Positions 27,489 to 36,366 of a stretch of 64,000 nucleotides of DNA are shown here, one piece after another. The position numbers were made by a program, and so were the translations under genes. Under the pieces are notes generated by a model. That model was not told the DNA's origin and made no database searches. It was given only the letters and a program-made list of their open reading frames with translations. The stretch is from Caldicellulosiruptor hydrothermalis 108. Its GTDB lineage: Bacteria > Bacillota > Thermoanaerobacteria > Caldicellulosiruptorales > Caldicellulosiruptoraceae. The stretch is taken from NCBI RefSeq assembly GCF_000166355.1, contig NC_014652.1, positions 960,001 to 1,024,000 of the forward strand. The letters are read 5' to 3'. Positions within the stretch are counted from its first letter, which is position 1. Every line of letters begins with the position of its first letter.

Positions 27489-28760
27489 ATGTTAAAATTT
27501 TTCTGGCAGATATTTGAACTGACAGGACTTAGTATATTTCGACTTCTTTTTAGCTGGAATTTCTGGGTTATAGTTATTTTAATTTCATTTTTATACAGAA
27601 GAGAGCAAGAGTTTGAACAGGCTGTACTCGGGCACAACCGAGTCAGCCTTCTTTACAAGGTTGTGGAGTCTTCCATCGCGGGGCTTGTAGGGGGTTATAT
27701 AGTAAGTTTAATTACTTTGTTTTTTGGCATAGTGGTGGATGTGGATAGTCTTATGTATCTTTGGTATATTGCTTTGATTCTTGCACTAATAAATCCAAGA
27801 TATCTTTGTTTTTCGTATGCGGCGGGAATTATTTCGGTGATATCTCTCATCTTCAAAAGACCAGCTGTTGATATCTCAGGGATATTGGTAATTGTGGCAA
27901 TACTTCATTTTGTTGAAAGTCTTCTAATTTTCTTGGACGGTTTTCGTGGTGCAATACCTGTTGTGATTGAGAGAAGAAAAAAAGGAGGCATTTTTTCAAC
28001 CTCAGGTGCTTATCTTATGCAAAGGTTCTGGGCTATACCGATGGTAATAATTGCGTATAACTATCAGACCACCGCGCAGGTTGTAAAAATTGAGCTGTTT
28101 GAACCCTCATGGTGGCCTCTTTTTAAACCACAGAATCTTTTGCCAAATACTATGCTTCTTATGACTCCTATTGTAGCTGCACTTGGATACGGGGATTTGG
28201 CGGTGGAAGATGAACCAGCTGTGATAAGCAAAAAAAGTGCCGGAATTTTGAGCATTTTTAGCATTGTTTTGTTTATTTTAAGCGCACTTTCATACAAGGT
28301 CTATGCTTTCAAGTGGGTGGCAGCTCTGTTTGCCCCCATTGCTCATGAAAGTATTATACTCTATCAGCAAAAGAAACAAAAAGAAGGAGATTCAATATTT
28401 GAAGCAGAGGAAAATAAAATAAAGGTGTTATATGTCGAAGAAAACAGTGTAGCAGCCAAGATGGGTATAAAACCGGGGGATGCTATTGTTTCTATAAACG
28501 GTCTTCAGGTTCAGAAAGAAGACGATATTGAGAGAATATTTACTGACGCACAGATTTACCTGTGGGTAAAAGTTGTGGATAAAAGAGGAAAGATAAAAGA
28601 GCTATATTATCAGGACTATGAAAATGGAATAAAAAATCTTGGAATAATAGTTATTACCAAAAATGTAAGCGCTAATTATCAGCTTGAGTCTGATGGATAC
28701 TTTATATTTATAAAAAATATTGCAAGAAGAGTAAAAAATTTTTTGTTCAACAAAAGTTGA
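27489..28760 (+). CDS. PDZ-domain polytopic membrane protein (MinJ-like)
   Basis: 423 residues from ATG at 27489 (TTGAGGTG 7 bases upstream; the in-frame GTG at 27480 overlaps it). About seven or eight membrane segments fill residues 1-300, and a cytoplasmic PDZ domain follows (about 310-390, SVAAKMGIKPGDAIVSINGL). This is the MinJ architecture; in B. subtilis minJ is also beside ctpB and ftsEX and bridges DivIVA to MinCD at septa. Function here is inferred from architecture and order, as no min or divIVA gene is in the window. Confidence 0.75.
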   Translation: MLKFFWQIFELTGLSIFRLLFSWNFWVIVILISFLYRREQEFEQAVLGHNRVSLLYKVVESSIAGLVGGYIVSLITLFFGIVVDVDSLMYLWYIALILALINPRYLCFSYAAGIISVISLIFKRPAVDISGILVIVAILHFVESLLIFLDGFRGAIPVVIERRKKGGIFSTSGAYLMQRFWAIPMVIIAYNYQTTAQVVKIELFEPSWWPLFKPQNLLPNTMLLMTPIVAALGYGDLAVEDEPAVISKKSAGILSIFSIVLFILSALSYKVYAFKWVAALFAPIAHESIILYQQKKQKEGDSIFEAEENKIKVLYVEENSVAAKMGIKPGDAIVSINGLQVQKEDDIERIFTDAQIYLWVKVVDKRGKIKELYYQDYENGIKNLGIIVITKNVSANYQLESDGYFIFIKNIARRVKNFLFNKS

Positions 28761-28772
28761 AACCTAGCAAAA

Positions 28773-28819
28773 TTAAAGGGCGAAGCTATTGAGTCTTTGC
28801 CCTTTAACTTTTTGTTTTT
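28773..28819 (+). terminator. Terminator between convergent minJ-like and small membrane protein genes
   Basis: TTAAAGGGC (28773-28781) pairs with GCCCTTTAA (28799-28807) and is followed by CTTTTTGTTTTT. It contains the stop codon of the minus-strand gene. Confidence 0.85.
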
Positions 28820-29082
28820 GCAAGAAAGTCCACTAGGATTGCCGCACCAAGTCCTTCAATGAATATGTAGACTGAATTTTGCAAAAATCCTTGGGCTAAG
28901 ACTTTCAGGTCTACTTTGTCTGATACATAGTGCAGTGACAAAATATAAAACTTTATTCCTATCAGTGCCATCACAATGGAAATAAGGCTTATTACAAGCA
29001 AGATTTTTTTTGAATAGGTAGAAATTTTTTGAAAAAATCTTTTCCTGCTCTTTTCCTTTTCCCTTTCCCTTTCCTTTTCCAT
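28804..29082 (-). CDS. Small uncharacterised two-TM membrane protein with E/K/R repeat
   Basis: 92 residues from ATG at 29082 (GAAGGTG 7 bases upstream). The N-terminus is an E-K-E-R dipeptide repeat encoded by five tandem hexamers, then a basic stretch, a membrane segment about residues 29-50, an amphipathic middle and a second hydrophobic segment about 68-86. Not recognised. It is alone on the minus strand between the division cluster and the SpoIIQ-like gene, divergent from the latter. Confidence 0.6.
   Translation of the reverse strand: MEKEREREKEKSRKRFFQKISTYSKKILLVISLISIVMALIGIKFYILSLHYVSDKVDLKVLAQGFLQNSVYIFIEGLGAAILVDFLAKTKS
29051..29080 (-). repeat. Five tandem hexamers directly after a start codon
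   Basis: Read on the minus strand the units are GGAAAA or GGAAAG, five in a row, encoding alternating Glu and Lys/Arg. Copy-number change would alter protein length in steps of two residues without shifting frame. Confidence 0.85.
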
Positions 29083-29246
29083 TTCTCTGCACCTTCTTTT
29101 TAATCTTAAAGAAATCTTGTTTTGTAAGGTTATGATATCAAACTGCAGGGAAATATTCAAAGAAAATTTATGGATATCAATTTCTATTTATGTATAACCA
29201 AAGCAATGGATGGCAAAAATACTTTTATAGAAGGAGGTGCAGAGGT

Positions 29247-30146
29247 GTGAACAAGAAAAACTGGAAAGAAAAACTTTTAGATTTTTTTGACACTAAAGGT
29301 TTTTATATTATTGTGGCTGTATGTTTGCTGGTAATAGGATTTTCGGTTTATACCATTGCCACCACAGACTTTACAAAATACGAGGTAGAACAAAATCAAG
29401 AAAACAAGCAATCTTTAAATAACCAGGTTAAATTGCCCGAGATACCTCAGCCACAGGAAAGTTCAACAGAGGTAACAAAACAGGATGATTTGAAAAAAGA
29501 GGGTTCTAAATCTATAAGTTCAAAAAAGAAAAGCGAAGATAATAAAAATAGCAGTAATTCAAATTCTACTATCCGCCCTACACAGTCAGGAAATAATTCT
29601 AAAAATAGTAATAATAAAAATAAAAGCTCTTCTGTCTTCTCTAAGAAACAAGATAACAAAAAGATGGATTCAAACATCCAGATTGGAACTGGTACCAGCC
29701 AGGAAGATGTTGAGGTTATAAACCCTGTTGACTTCAAGCCAATCTTTCCTACCATTGGGAAGGTAATAAGAGAGTTTTCTGATCAGTCGCTTGTATATTC
29801 AAAAACTCTTGATGAGTGGACAGAACACCCTGGAATTGACATAGAAGCTCAGGAAGGTAGCGATGTAAAAGCTTGTTTTGACGGTACAGTTATTGATTTA
29901 GGAGAAGACCCTCTTTATGGAAAATATGTTGTAATCGATCATGGAGATGGATATATCTCAAAGTACTACAATCTCAAAGACTTAAAGGATATTCAGATAG
30001 GAGAGATTGTAAGGCAAGGAGAGAAAATAGGAGAGGTTGGTACAAGCTCTAACATAGAGTACATGGACCCGCCGCATCTTCATTTTGAGATACTTTACAA
30101 TGGTGAAAATCAAAATCCGCTGAAGTTTTTACCTCAAACAAATTAA
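29247..30146 (+). CDS. spoIIQ: M23 peptidase-family protein, SpoIIQ-like
   Basis: 299 residues from GTG at 29247 (AAGGAGGTG 5-6 bases upstream). A short cytoplasmic tail, one membrane segment (about 17-37), a Ser/Asn/Lys-rich low-complexity linker (about 60-155) and a C-terminal LytM domain (about 185-295) with HPGIDIEA and PPHLHFEI. The stretch LVYSKTLDEWTEHPGID resembles clostridial SpoIIQ, which spans the forespore outer membrane and binds SpoIIIAH. Unlike B. subtilis SpoIIQ, the zinc ligands H-x3-D and H-x-H are intact, so enzymatic activity is possible. Followed by sleB-ypeB, gpr and spoIIP, which supports the reading; a general LytM hydrolase is the alternative. Confidence 0.7.
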   Translation: MNKKNWKEKLLDFFDTKGFYIIVAVCLLVIGFSVYTIATTDFTKYEVEQNQENKQSLNNQVKLPEIPQPQESSTEVTKQDDLKKEGSKSISSKKKSEDNKNSSNSNSTIRPTQSGNNSKNSNNKNKSSSVFSKKQDNKKMDSNIQIGTGTSQEDVEVINPVDFKPIFPTIGKVIREFSDQSLVYSKTLDEWTEHPGIDIEAQEGSDVKACFDGTVIDLGEDPLYGKYVVIDHGDGYISKYYNLKDLKDIQIGEIVRQGEKIGEVGTSSNIEYMDPPHLHFEILYNGENQNPLKFLPQTN

Positions 30147-30155
30147 ACAAAAGCG

Positions 30156-30190
30156 AGGGGAATGAGCAACTACATTGCCATTCCCCTTAT
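30156..30190 (+). terminator. Shared hairpin between convergent spoIIQ-like and ugtP-like genes
   Basis: AGGGGAATG (30156-30164) pairs with CATTCCCCT (30179-30187). Reading minus, a TTTTGTTT tract follows; reading plus, the tract is poor. The minus-strand gene's stop lies in the loop. Confidence 0.7.
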
Positions 30191-31282
30191 AAATTCCGCA
30201 ATGTCGATTGAAGAGTTTGGCTTTCCTAAAAACGAACAGGCAAGCTTCATATGTTCTAAACGTTGAGGATTGTTTATTATCTGACTAAATACTATATCAA
30301 AGTTTTCGGTATTTTTTACATACGCAGCAGCTCCGTTGTTCATGAGATAAAAAGTGTTTCTTTCTTCTTGCCCGGGAATAGGAGAAATCAATATCATGGG
30401 AAGTTTGCGAGACAGTGCTTCTGCGCATGTGAGTCCCCCGGGTTTTGTGATGAGAATATCACTTATTGCCATGAGCTTGTCTATGAAATCAATAAACCCG
30501 TATACTATTATCTTTCTTCCAAAATCTTTTTCTTCCAAAGCATTTTTGAGGGCCTTGTTTTTTCCTGCAACAACAATTATTTGATAGTTCTTATCACATA
30601 TTGTGCAGGCCTTTTCGACAATCTCTTCTATGTTTCCAAGCCCTAAGCTTCCGCCCATTATAAGTATTGTTGGTCTATCTTCCAGGTTCAAATTTTCGAC
30701 AATTTGTTTTCTGTCATATTTTTGAGCAAATGACGGGTTTATAGGAATTCCAAGTGGCACTACTTTGTTTTGTTGGGCACCTTTTTTGACCGCTTCATAC
30801 ACCAAGTTTTGGTGATGAACAATAATATAATCGGCGAAATGGTTTATCCAGTATGGATGAATGGTAAAATCAGTGACAATACTTATTATAGGCACATTTA
30901 TGTTCCCTCTTTTTTTAAGCTGGGCCACCATGTCAACTGGTGATGGATGAGTACCAATTACTATGTCCGGTTTGAAATCCGAGATAATATTATAGAGTTT
31001 ATAAAATGCAAAATAGAACTTTTCATACAAAGCTCTGCTCCATCTGGTTGGAGGTTCTTTGTCAGTAGAGTCATATACAAGACCATAAATAAAAGGCACT
31101 GACTTGATTGCTTTTAAATATGTTCCCACGGCAAGTTTGTCAAGTATTGGACTTATGATTTTCAGTGTATCTACAATTTCCACTTGTGACTCAGGATATT
31201 TTTGTAGAATAGCACTCTTGAGGGCATTTGAAGCAGCAAAGTGTCCTCCGCCTGCGTCAAGGCTTAATATCAAAACCTTCAT
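30170..31282 (-). CDS. GT28-family diacylglycerol glycosyltransferase (UgtP / MGDG synthase-like)
   Basis: 370 residues from ATG at 31282 (GGTGGAGG 7-8 bases upstream). An MGDG-synthase N-terminal domain (LSLDAGGGHFAASNALK, about residues 6-22) is followed by the GT28 C-terminal UDP-sugar domain (ILIMGGSLGLGNIEE and ITKPGGLTCAEAL). UgtP adds glucose to diacylglycerol, giving glycolipid membrane components and lipoteichoic acid anchors. It is monocistronic and diverges from sleB. The sugar and number of additions are not predictable. Confidence 0.85.
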   Translation of the reverse strand: MKVLILSLDAGGGHFAASNALKSAILQKYPESQVEIVDTLKIISPILDKLAVGTYLKAIKSVPFIYGLVYDSTDKEPPTRWSRALYEKFYFAFYKLYNIISDFKPDIVIGTHPSPVDMVAQLKKRGNINVPIISIVTDFTIHPYWINHFADYIIVHHQNLVYEAVKKGAQQNKVVPLGIPINPSFAQKYDRKQIVENLNLEDRPTILIMGGSLGLGNIEEIVEKACTICDKNYQIIVVAGKNKALKNALEEKDFGRKIIVYGFIDFIDKLMAISDILITKPGGLTCAEALSRKLPMILISPIPGQEERNTFYLMNNGAAAYVKNTENFDIVFSQIINNPQRLEHMKLACSFLGKPNSSIDIAEFIRGMAM

Positions 31283-31398
31283 TTGTTTTTTCCTCCACCC
31301 TTGCAAGTCTTTAAGTTTATTTTACCGCTAATTTTGAATAATAAAAATGAGCTTACAAAAAATAATTTTAGAAAAATTCATATTTGGGGGTTTGCAGC

Positions 31399-31956
31399 AT
31401 GGGTAAAATCTTAAAAAGATATTCACTTTTTATCCTGCTTCTTTTGATAAGTTTTATCCTCAGTATATATTCTGCAAAGCTTATTTATGATATAAAAAGA
31501 GCAAGTTACGAGAATATTGAGAAAAAACTTGAAAAGGCATTAGAAAGTACTGACAAGGAAGTTTTAAACGAATTTATTGAAACGCAGGGGTCAACAAGCT
31601 ACCAGAACAAAGATTTGTATCTTCTGGCCAGAGTTATAAATGGTGAGGCAAGAGGAGAACCTTATGTAGGCCAGGTTGCAATCGGGGCTGTAATTATAAA
31701 CAGAACAAAACACCCCGGATTTCCAAAGACAATCAGCGGTGTAATCTATCAGCCGGGTGCCTTTACTTGTGTATCCGACGGTCAAATTAATGCAAAACTT
31801 GAACCAACAGCACTAAAAGCAGCAAGAGACGCGCTAAATGGATGGGACCCGACAAACGGTTGTATATATTACTACAATCCTGCAAAGACAACAAACAAAT
31901 GGATTTGGAGCAGGAAGGTTATGCTTGTCATTGGCAAGCACAGATTTGCAAAATAA
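31399..31956 (+). CDS. sleB: Spore cortex-lytic enzyme SleB-like hydrolase
   Basis: 185 residues from ATG at 31399 (TTGGGGGT 8 bases upstream). A single N-terminal membrane or signal segment (about 10-30), a short charged stretch, then the Hydrolase_2 domain (about 65-185) with ARVINGEARGEPYVGQVAIG, where the Glu of NGEARGE is the catalytic residue in SleB lytic transglycosylases. SleB degrades muramic-delta-lactam cortex at germination. The usual N-terminal peptidoglycan-binding domain is absent, so this is the short form. ypeB follows 29 bases later, the diagnostic pair. Confidence 0.88.
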   Translation: MGKILKRYSLFILLLLISFILSIYSAKLIYDIKRASYENIEKKLEKALESTDKEVLNEFIETQGSTSYQNKDLYLLARVINGEARGEPYVGQVAIGAVIINRTKHPGFPKTISGVIYQPGAFTCVSDGQINAKLEPTALKAARDALNGWDPTNGCIYYYNPAKTTNKWIWSRKVMLVIGKHRFAK

Positions 31957-31985
31957 AATCAATAAACTAAAGAGGTGAGATTAGC

Positions 31986-33386
31986 TTGAGCATTTTAGGT
32001 GGATACAAAGAACTTCGGGAAAGGCTAAAGAGTGTAAGGCTTTGGAGTGTGATGGCGGTCACACTTGGTATTTTGGTTATTGTAGCGCTTTGGGGAGTAA
32101 ACCAGTATAAAGGAAAAGCAAACTACCACAACTATCTTACCAATATGTGGCACAGAGCATTTTTCGACATGGTAGGTTATGTTCAAAACATCCAGGCATT
32201 GCTGTCAAAAGCTGAAGTGTCAGGCGATGACAGGCAAAGAGCGGTATTATATACCGAGGTGTGGCGAAACGCTTTTGCAGCGCAGGAGAACCTTTCCCAG
32301 CTTCCTATTGAAAATAATGTTGCACTTGAACGAACAGCAAAGTATCTTACTCAAGTTGGAGACCTCAGTTTTTCACTTTCAAAACAGCTTATGAGCGGCA
32401 AAAAAGAGACATTGCTTCAGCAAAAGCAGCTCAAAAAACTTCGAGCGTATGCAGATAAGCTCAGTAACAACTTAAATGAGCTTGCAATTGAGATAAGTCA
32501 GGGAAGGCTGAGATGGGGCGAGGTCAGAGTAGTTGGAACGTCAAGGTTCAGAAGGATAGCTCAGAATGTTACAAGCAGCAGGATGCTGGCAGTTGAGGCA
32601 GGGTTTAAAGACTACCCAACTTTGATATATGACGGACCTTTTTCTGACCACATCAGTCGCCAGACCCCAAAAGGACTTCCAGAAAAACTTATAAGCAAAG
32701 AACAGGCAAAAAAGATTGCGCTTAACTTTTTAAATTTTAAAAGAGCTGATATAGTCAATTATTTAGGACTTTCAGGAGATAGAATAAAGGTTTATACTTT
32801 TGAGATAATCCCTGACAGAAGAATTCGCGATAGAACAATTACAATAGCTATTTCTAAAAAAGGCGGCAAAGTAATTTGGATGATTGACAACAGGGCTTCC
32901 TCTTCCCCAAAAATAGGTGTTGCGAAAGCAAAGGAAAATGCTAAAAAGTTTTTAATTGAAAAAGGTTTTGCTAACATGATTGACACCTTTTATCTAAAAC
33001 AGGATAACACTGCTCTGATAAATTATATCTACCAACAAAATGGTGTTAAGATATATCCCGATATGGTGAAAGTTAGAGTTGCTCTTGACACAGGGCAAAT
33101 AGTAGGGTTTGATGCAACAGCATATTATATGTCTCACACTTCAAGGAAGATCCCTAAACCTGCAATATCTGAAAGACAGGCAAGAAATTTTATTAGCAAA
33201 AATTTTGATGTGCAAAGCGTATCGCTTGCTATAATTCCACTTGATTCTGGAAAAGAAGTCTTCACATACGAATTTTTAGGCAAATATGATGGTAAGTACT
33301 TTGCTGACTATATAAATGCAATCACTGGAAAGGAAGAAAATATCTTGGAGATAATTAAAGACCCTAATGGCATTTTATCAATGTAA
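31986..33386 (+). CDS. ypeB: Germination protein YpeB
   Basis: 466 residues from TTG at 31986 (GAGGTGAG 7-8 bases upstream). One N-terminal membrane segment (about 18-36), a helical domain (about 45-200), then PepSY-type repeats in the second half (about 230-460). YpeB stabilises and localises SleB in the spore and is itself processed at germination. Its directly downstream position from sleB and the length support the call. It is followed by a SASP gene. Confidence 0.92.
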   Translation: MSILGGYKELRERLKSVRLWSVMAVTLGILVIVALWGVNQYKGKANYHNYLTNMWHRAFFDMVGYVQNIQALLSKAEVSGDDRQRAVLYTEVWRNAFAAQENLSQLPIENNVALERTAKYLTQVGDLSFSLSKQLMSGKKETLLQQKQLKKLRAYADKLSNNLNELAIEISQGRLRWGEVRVVGTSRFRRIAQNVTSSRMLAVEAGFKDYPTLIYDGPFSDHISRQTPKGLPEKLISKEQAKKIALNFLNFKRADIVNYLGLSGDRIKVYTFEIIPDRRIRDRTITIAISKKGGKVIWMIDNRASSSPKIGVAKAKENAKKFLIEKGFANMIDTFYLKQDNTALINYIYQQNGVKIYPDMVKVRVALDTGQIVGFDATAYYMSHTSRKIPKPAISERQARNFISKNFDVQSVSLAIIPLDSGKEVFTYEFLGKYDGKYFADYINAITGKEENILEIIKDPNGILSM

Positions 33387-33463
33387 GCAAATGGATAATA
33401 AATTGAATAGTTTTTGAACAAACTAAGATATGCGGTGAAAAAGCCGCAAGGGGGGCGATTGGC

Positions 33464-33637
33464 TTGGCAAGGCAAAAGATTATGTCAGAGGAGCTTAAAA
33501 TGGAGATAGCAAAAGAACTTGGAGTGTACGATGTAGTCACAAAGTACGGTTGGGGAGAAGTAAAATCGCGCGACTGTGGTAACATCGTCAGAAAAGCTAT
33601 CGAGATGGCAGAAAGAGCCTTGAAAGAAAAGCAATAA
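33464..33637 (+). CDS. sspF: Small acid-soluble spore protein, SspF type
   Basis: 57 residues from TTG at 33464 with AAGGGGGG 7 bases upstream; too short for many gene callers. The product begins MARQKIMSEELKMEIAKELG and continues with YGWGEVKSRDCGN and an AIEMAE segment, closely matching B. subtilis SspF (GGWGEIRARDAGN). The EIA.ELG segment corresponds to the Gpr cleavage region of alpha/beta SASPs. These proteins coat and protect spore DNA. The gene for the cognate protease, gpr, lies 140 bases downstream, and ypeB lies upstream. Expected to be sigma-G dependent; I could not identify a clear promoter. Confidence 0.9.
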   Translation: MARQKIMSEELKMEIAKELGVYDVVTKYGWGEVKSRDCGNIVRKAIEMAERALKEKQ

Positions 33638-33656
33638 CCCCCCTGTCAATAAAAAG

Positions 33657-33694
33657 AGGGGGCTGCAAGAGTATAATCTTGCAGTTCCCTTTTA
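33657..33694 (+). terminator. Terminator after sspF
   Basis: CTGCAAGA (33663-33670) pairs with TCTTGCAG (33677-33684), extended by GGG/CCC outside, followed by TTTTAA. Confidence 0.8.
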
Positions 33695-33777
33695 ACATAC
33701 ATTTTTGGTTAAATGACCTCAAAAGTGAAAACAATAATTTGTAGGAAGAAGTTTCAAAAGAAAGGTGGGAAAAGAGA

Positions 33778-34761
33778 ATGTTTAAAATTCAAACAGACCT
33801 TGCCCTTGAGACGAGGGAACTTGTCCAAAAAGGGCTTGGAAGAGAGATAGAAGGTGTTGAGGTTGAAGAGAGAAAAGAGTTTGACGATAAAATTAAAATC
33901 ACTAAGGTCAAGATTAACTCTATAAAAGGTGAAGCAATCTTGCAAAAGCCTATGGGCAATTATATAACAATCGAAGCTGACGGGCTGCGCGATGAAGATT
34001 TTGAGGTCCAGGAACAAGTTTCAAAGATACTGGCAGACGAGCTTGAAAGCTTAATAAATGTGTCACAAAAATCTACTGTGCTTGTTGTTGGACTTGGCAA
34101 CTGGAATGTCACGCCCGACTCTTTAGGGCCAAAAGTTGTGTCAAAGGTGTTGATAACACGTCATTTGTTTGAGTTTGTGCCAGAAAAGGTCAAAGACAGG
34201 CGAATACGCTCTGTTTGCGCAATATCGCCAGGTGTTCTGGGCATAACTGGAATCGAGACCAGTGAGATAATAAGCGGTATAGTTCATAGAATACATCCTG
34301 ATTTGATAATTGCAATTGACGCACTTGCTTCAAGAAGGCTTGAGAGGATATCAACTGCTATCCAGATAGCAGATACAGGTATCGTCCCCGGCTCAGGTAT
34401 TGGAAATGAACGAAAAGGTATCACAAAAGATACAGTTGGTGTGCCTGTTGTGGCAATTGGTGTTCCTATGGTTGTTGACGCAGCAATTATTGCAAATGAT
34501 GCCATAGACCTTCTGCTTGAAAGACTTAAAAATGAAACAGACAGGTCATCGCCGCTTTATATGCTTTTGGAGAGTATCCCTGATGAGGACAGGTTTAATC
34601 TTATCAAAGAGGTAATATTCCCTTACTATGGTAATCTCTTTGTGACACCAAAAGACATAGACAGGATTGTTGAAAACATTTCGACTGTGATAGCTGATGG
34701 AATAAATAAGGCAATTCATCCGGAGGTAAAAGAGAATGAAGAGTATAGATATGTGAATTGA
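33778..34761 (+). CDS. gpr: GPR endopeptidase (germination protease)
   Basis: 327 residues. The opening FKIQTDLALETRELV is close to the pro-segment and first strand of Gpr; LVVGLGNWNVTPDSLGP, the central IDALASR and VPGSGIGN.RKGI segments are family signatures. Gpr is made as an inactive zymogen in the forespore, self-processes, and on germination cleaves SASPs to free DNA and amino acids. AAAGGTGGG precedes ATG 33778. It is downstream of sspF and upstream of spoIIP, the same gpr-spoIIP order as in B. subtilis. Confidence 0.95.
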   Translation: MFKIQTDLALETRELVQKGLGREIEGVEVEERKEFDDKIKITKVKINSIKGEAILQKPMGNYITIEADGLRDEDFEVQEQVSKILADELESLINVSQKSTVLVVGLGNWNVTPDSLGPKVVSKVLITRHLFEFVPEKVKDRRIRSVCAISPGVLGITGIETSEIISGIVHRIHPDLIIAIDALASRRLERISTAIQIADTGIVPGSGIGNERKGITKDTVGVPVVAIGVPMVVDAAIIANDAIDLLLERLKNETDRSSPLYMLLESIPDEDRFNLIKEVIFPYYGNLFVTPKDIDRIVENISTVIADGINKAIHPEVKENEEYRYVN

Positions 34762-34860
34762 GTGAGTTGTAATAAAAGGGGGGATTGAAGAATAAGAATT
34801 TTAAAAGAAAGTTTTTAGATAATATCAAAAGTTTTAAAAAGGAGTTTTGAATAATTTAAA

Positions 34861-35991
34861 ATGGTGAAGGTTTTTGATTTTAAAAAGATAGTATTGGTAA
34901 CTACTATACTTTTTGTGGTTGGTGTTGGCTTTTTAGTTGAAAGATTAATCTTTTTAAATCAAGCAGCAACAGCTCTGCTTTTCAGGTATTCAAAAGAGAT
35001 TATTTCGTTTAATATACCCATTTTTTCTGACCATTTTGCAAACGAGGCTTTTAAAATTGAGAACATAGTAAGGTTTTCTTATCCGATGTTTACGGCAACA
35101 AACTTTCAAGAGGTTGCAAATGCACCTGTATATGAAGATGATGCCATTGTGATAGATTATAACCAGCAGACCCAAGAAGAGAAGAAAAATGGTCAAGCTG
35201 AAAGCCAGGATGAAAACATCGAATTTCAGAAATACTTTGAAAATAGTGCTCAAAAAATGGGAATTTACAACATAGAGATTATGAATCAGACAGATTATAA
35301 GATTGATGTTAATACCCTTTTGAAGACAAACTTCAAAATTTTCAATGGGAAAAAACCGTCCATTTTAATTTACCATACTCACACAACAGAAAGCTACAAT
35401 ACTTTTTCCCAAAACCTTGTATACACTCCTGGCACAACAGACAGAACACTTGACTTTAACTACAACGTTGTGAGAGTAGGGGAAGAGCTGAAGAAGATCT
35501 TGGAAAAACAGTATGGTTATAAGGTTTATCACAGCAAAGATGTAAATGATTATCCGGAATACAAGGGTTCTTATTCAAGATCATTGAAAGTGATAGAAAG
35601 ATATAAAAGTGAACATCCTGATATAAAGATCTTTATAGATTTGCACAGGGATGCTATTGGAAATGGTTCAAAAAAGGTGAAGGTTTCAACAGTTGCGTTT
35701 GGATATGAGGTTGCAAAGGTTATGCTTGTTGTGGGGACAGACAAGCTTGGGCTTTATCATCCGTTTTGGCGACAGAACCTTCTGTTTGCTGTACATCTTC
35801 AAAAAAATCTCAGCAAAATATGCCCTCAGATTACAAGACCTATAAACCTCTCTGCTGCACGATACAATCAACATGTATCACCATATGCTATAATCATTGA
35901 AGTTGGTAGCAATGGAAATACCTTAGAAGAAGCCTTGAGGAGTTGTCAGATTGTTGCAAAGGCATTGGATGATACCATCATGGGAAGGTGA
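34861..35991 (+). CDS. spoIIP: Stage II sporulation protein P
   Basis: 376 residues: one membrane segment (about 10-32), a non-conserved extracellular stalk, and the C-terminal amidase/endopeptidase domain (about 165-375) with ILIYHTHTTESYN, FIDLHRDAIG and the late IIEVGSNGNT motif. SpoIIP works with SpoIID and SpoIIM to thin septal peptidoglycan and drive engulfment. ATG 34861 is preceded by AAGGAG at a long 16-base distance; no better in-frame start is evident. The downstream small gene overlaps its stop. Confidence 0.93.
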   Translation: MVKVFDFKKIVLVTTILFVVGVGFLVERLIFLNQAATALLFRYSKEIISFNIPIFSDHFANEAFKIENIVRFSYPMFTATNFQEVANAPVYEDDAIVIDYNQQTQEEKKNGQAESQDENIEFQKYFENSAQKMGIYNIEIMNQTDYKIDVNTLLKTNFKIFNGKKPSILIYHTHTTESYNTFSQNLVYTPGTTDRTLDFNYNVVRVGEELKKILEKQYGYKVYHSKDVNDYPEYKGSYSRSLKVIERYKSEHPDIKIFIDLHRDAIGNGSKKVKVSTVAFGYEVAKVMLVVGTDKLGLYHPFWRQNLLFAVHLQKNLSKICPQITRPINLSAARYNQHVSPYAIIIEVGSNGNTLEEALRSCQIVAKALDDTIMGR

Positions 35992-35999
35992 GTTTTGGT

Positions 36000-36314
36000 T
36001 TGAGAAGAAGCAGATACAGAAGATATTGTGAATATAAAAATTTTATCAGAAGAATAAGAAGAGGGCTAATTTTGGTAGTTGTTATCTTTTTAATTATGCT
36101 CTTTATAGTTGAGATGAACAAGCAAAAGATGTTGCCCCACGACGAGTACATCCTCAAAATACTTTTTAGCTATGACAGTATAAATTTGAAATTTGCAGGT
36201 GGAAGATTTTCAATCAAAGTTAGCAAAAGCTTGCCCAACCGCTTTTATAAAAAGACAAACTATCTCATTTTTAAATCAAAGGGGTATCTATTTTCTTTGG
36301 TAGGGAATAATTAA
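36000..36314 (+). CDS. Small basic membrane protein between spoIIP and spoIIM-like genes (uncharacterised)
   Basis: 104 residues from TTG at 36000, where GGAAGGTGAG ends about 7 bases upstream; a GTG at 35988 is possible but overlaps that site. A very basic N-terminus (RRSRYRRYCEYKNFIRRIRR), a single membrane segment about residues 25-42, then a basic, beta-rich tail. Not recognised. Its overlap with spoIIP and place before the spoIIM-like gene suggest sporulation-stage expression, but that is inference. Confidence 0.55.
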   Translation: MRRSRYRRYCEYKNFIRRIRRGLILVVVIFLIMLFIVEMNKQKMLPHDEYILKILFSYDSINLKFAGGRFSIKVSKSLPNRFYKKTNYLIFKSKGYLFSLVGNN

Positions 36315-36366
36315 AAAAAGATTAACATATTATTTTACTATAAAATTTGCAAAAGAGAAGATAACA

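Noticed and set aside
33387-33463. Sigma-G promoter before sspF
   Set aside because: No pair of boxes with the right spacing was convincing (only a weak GAATA), so I do not report it.
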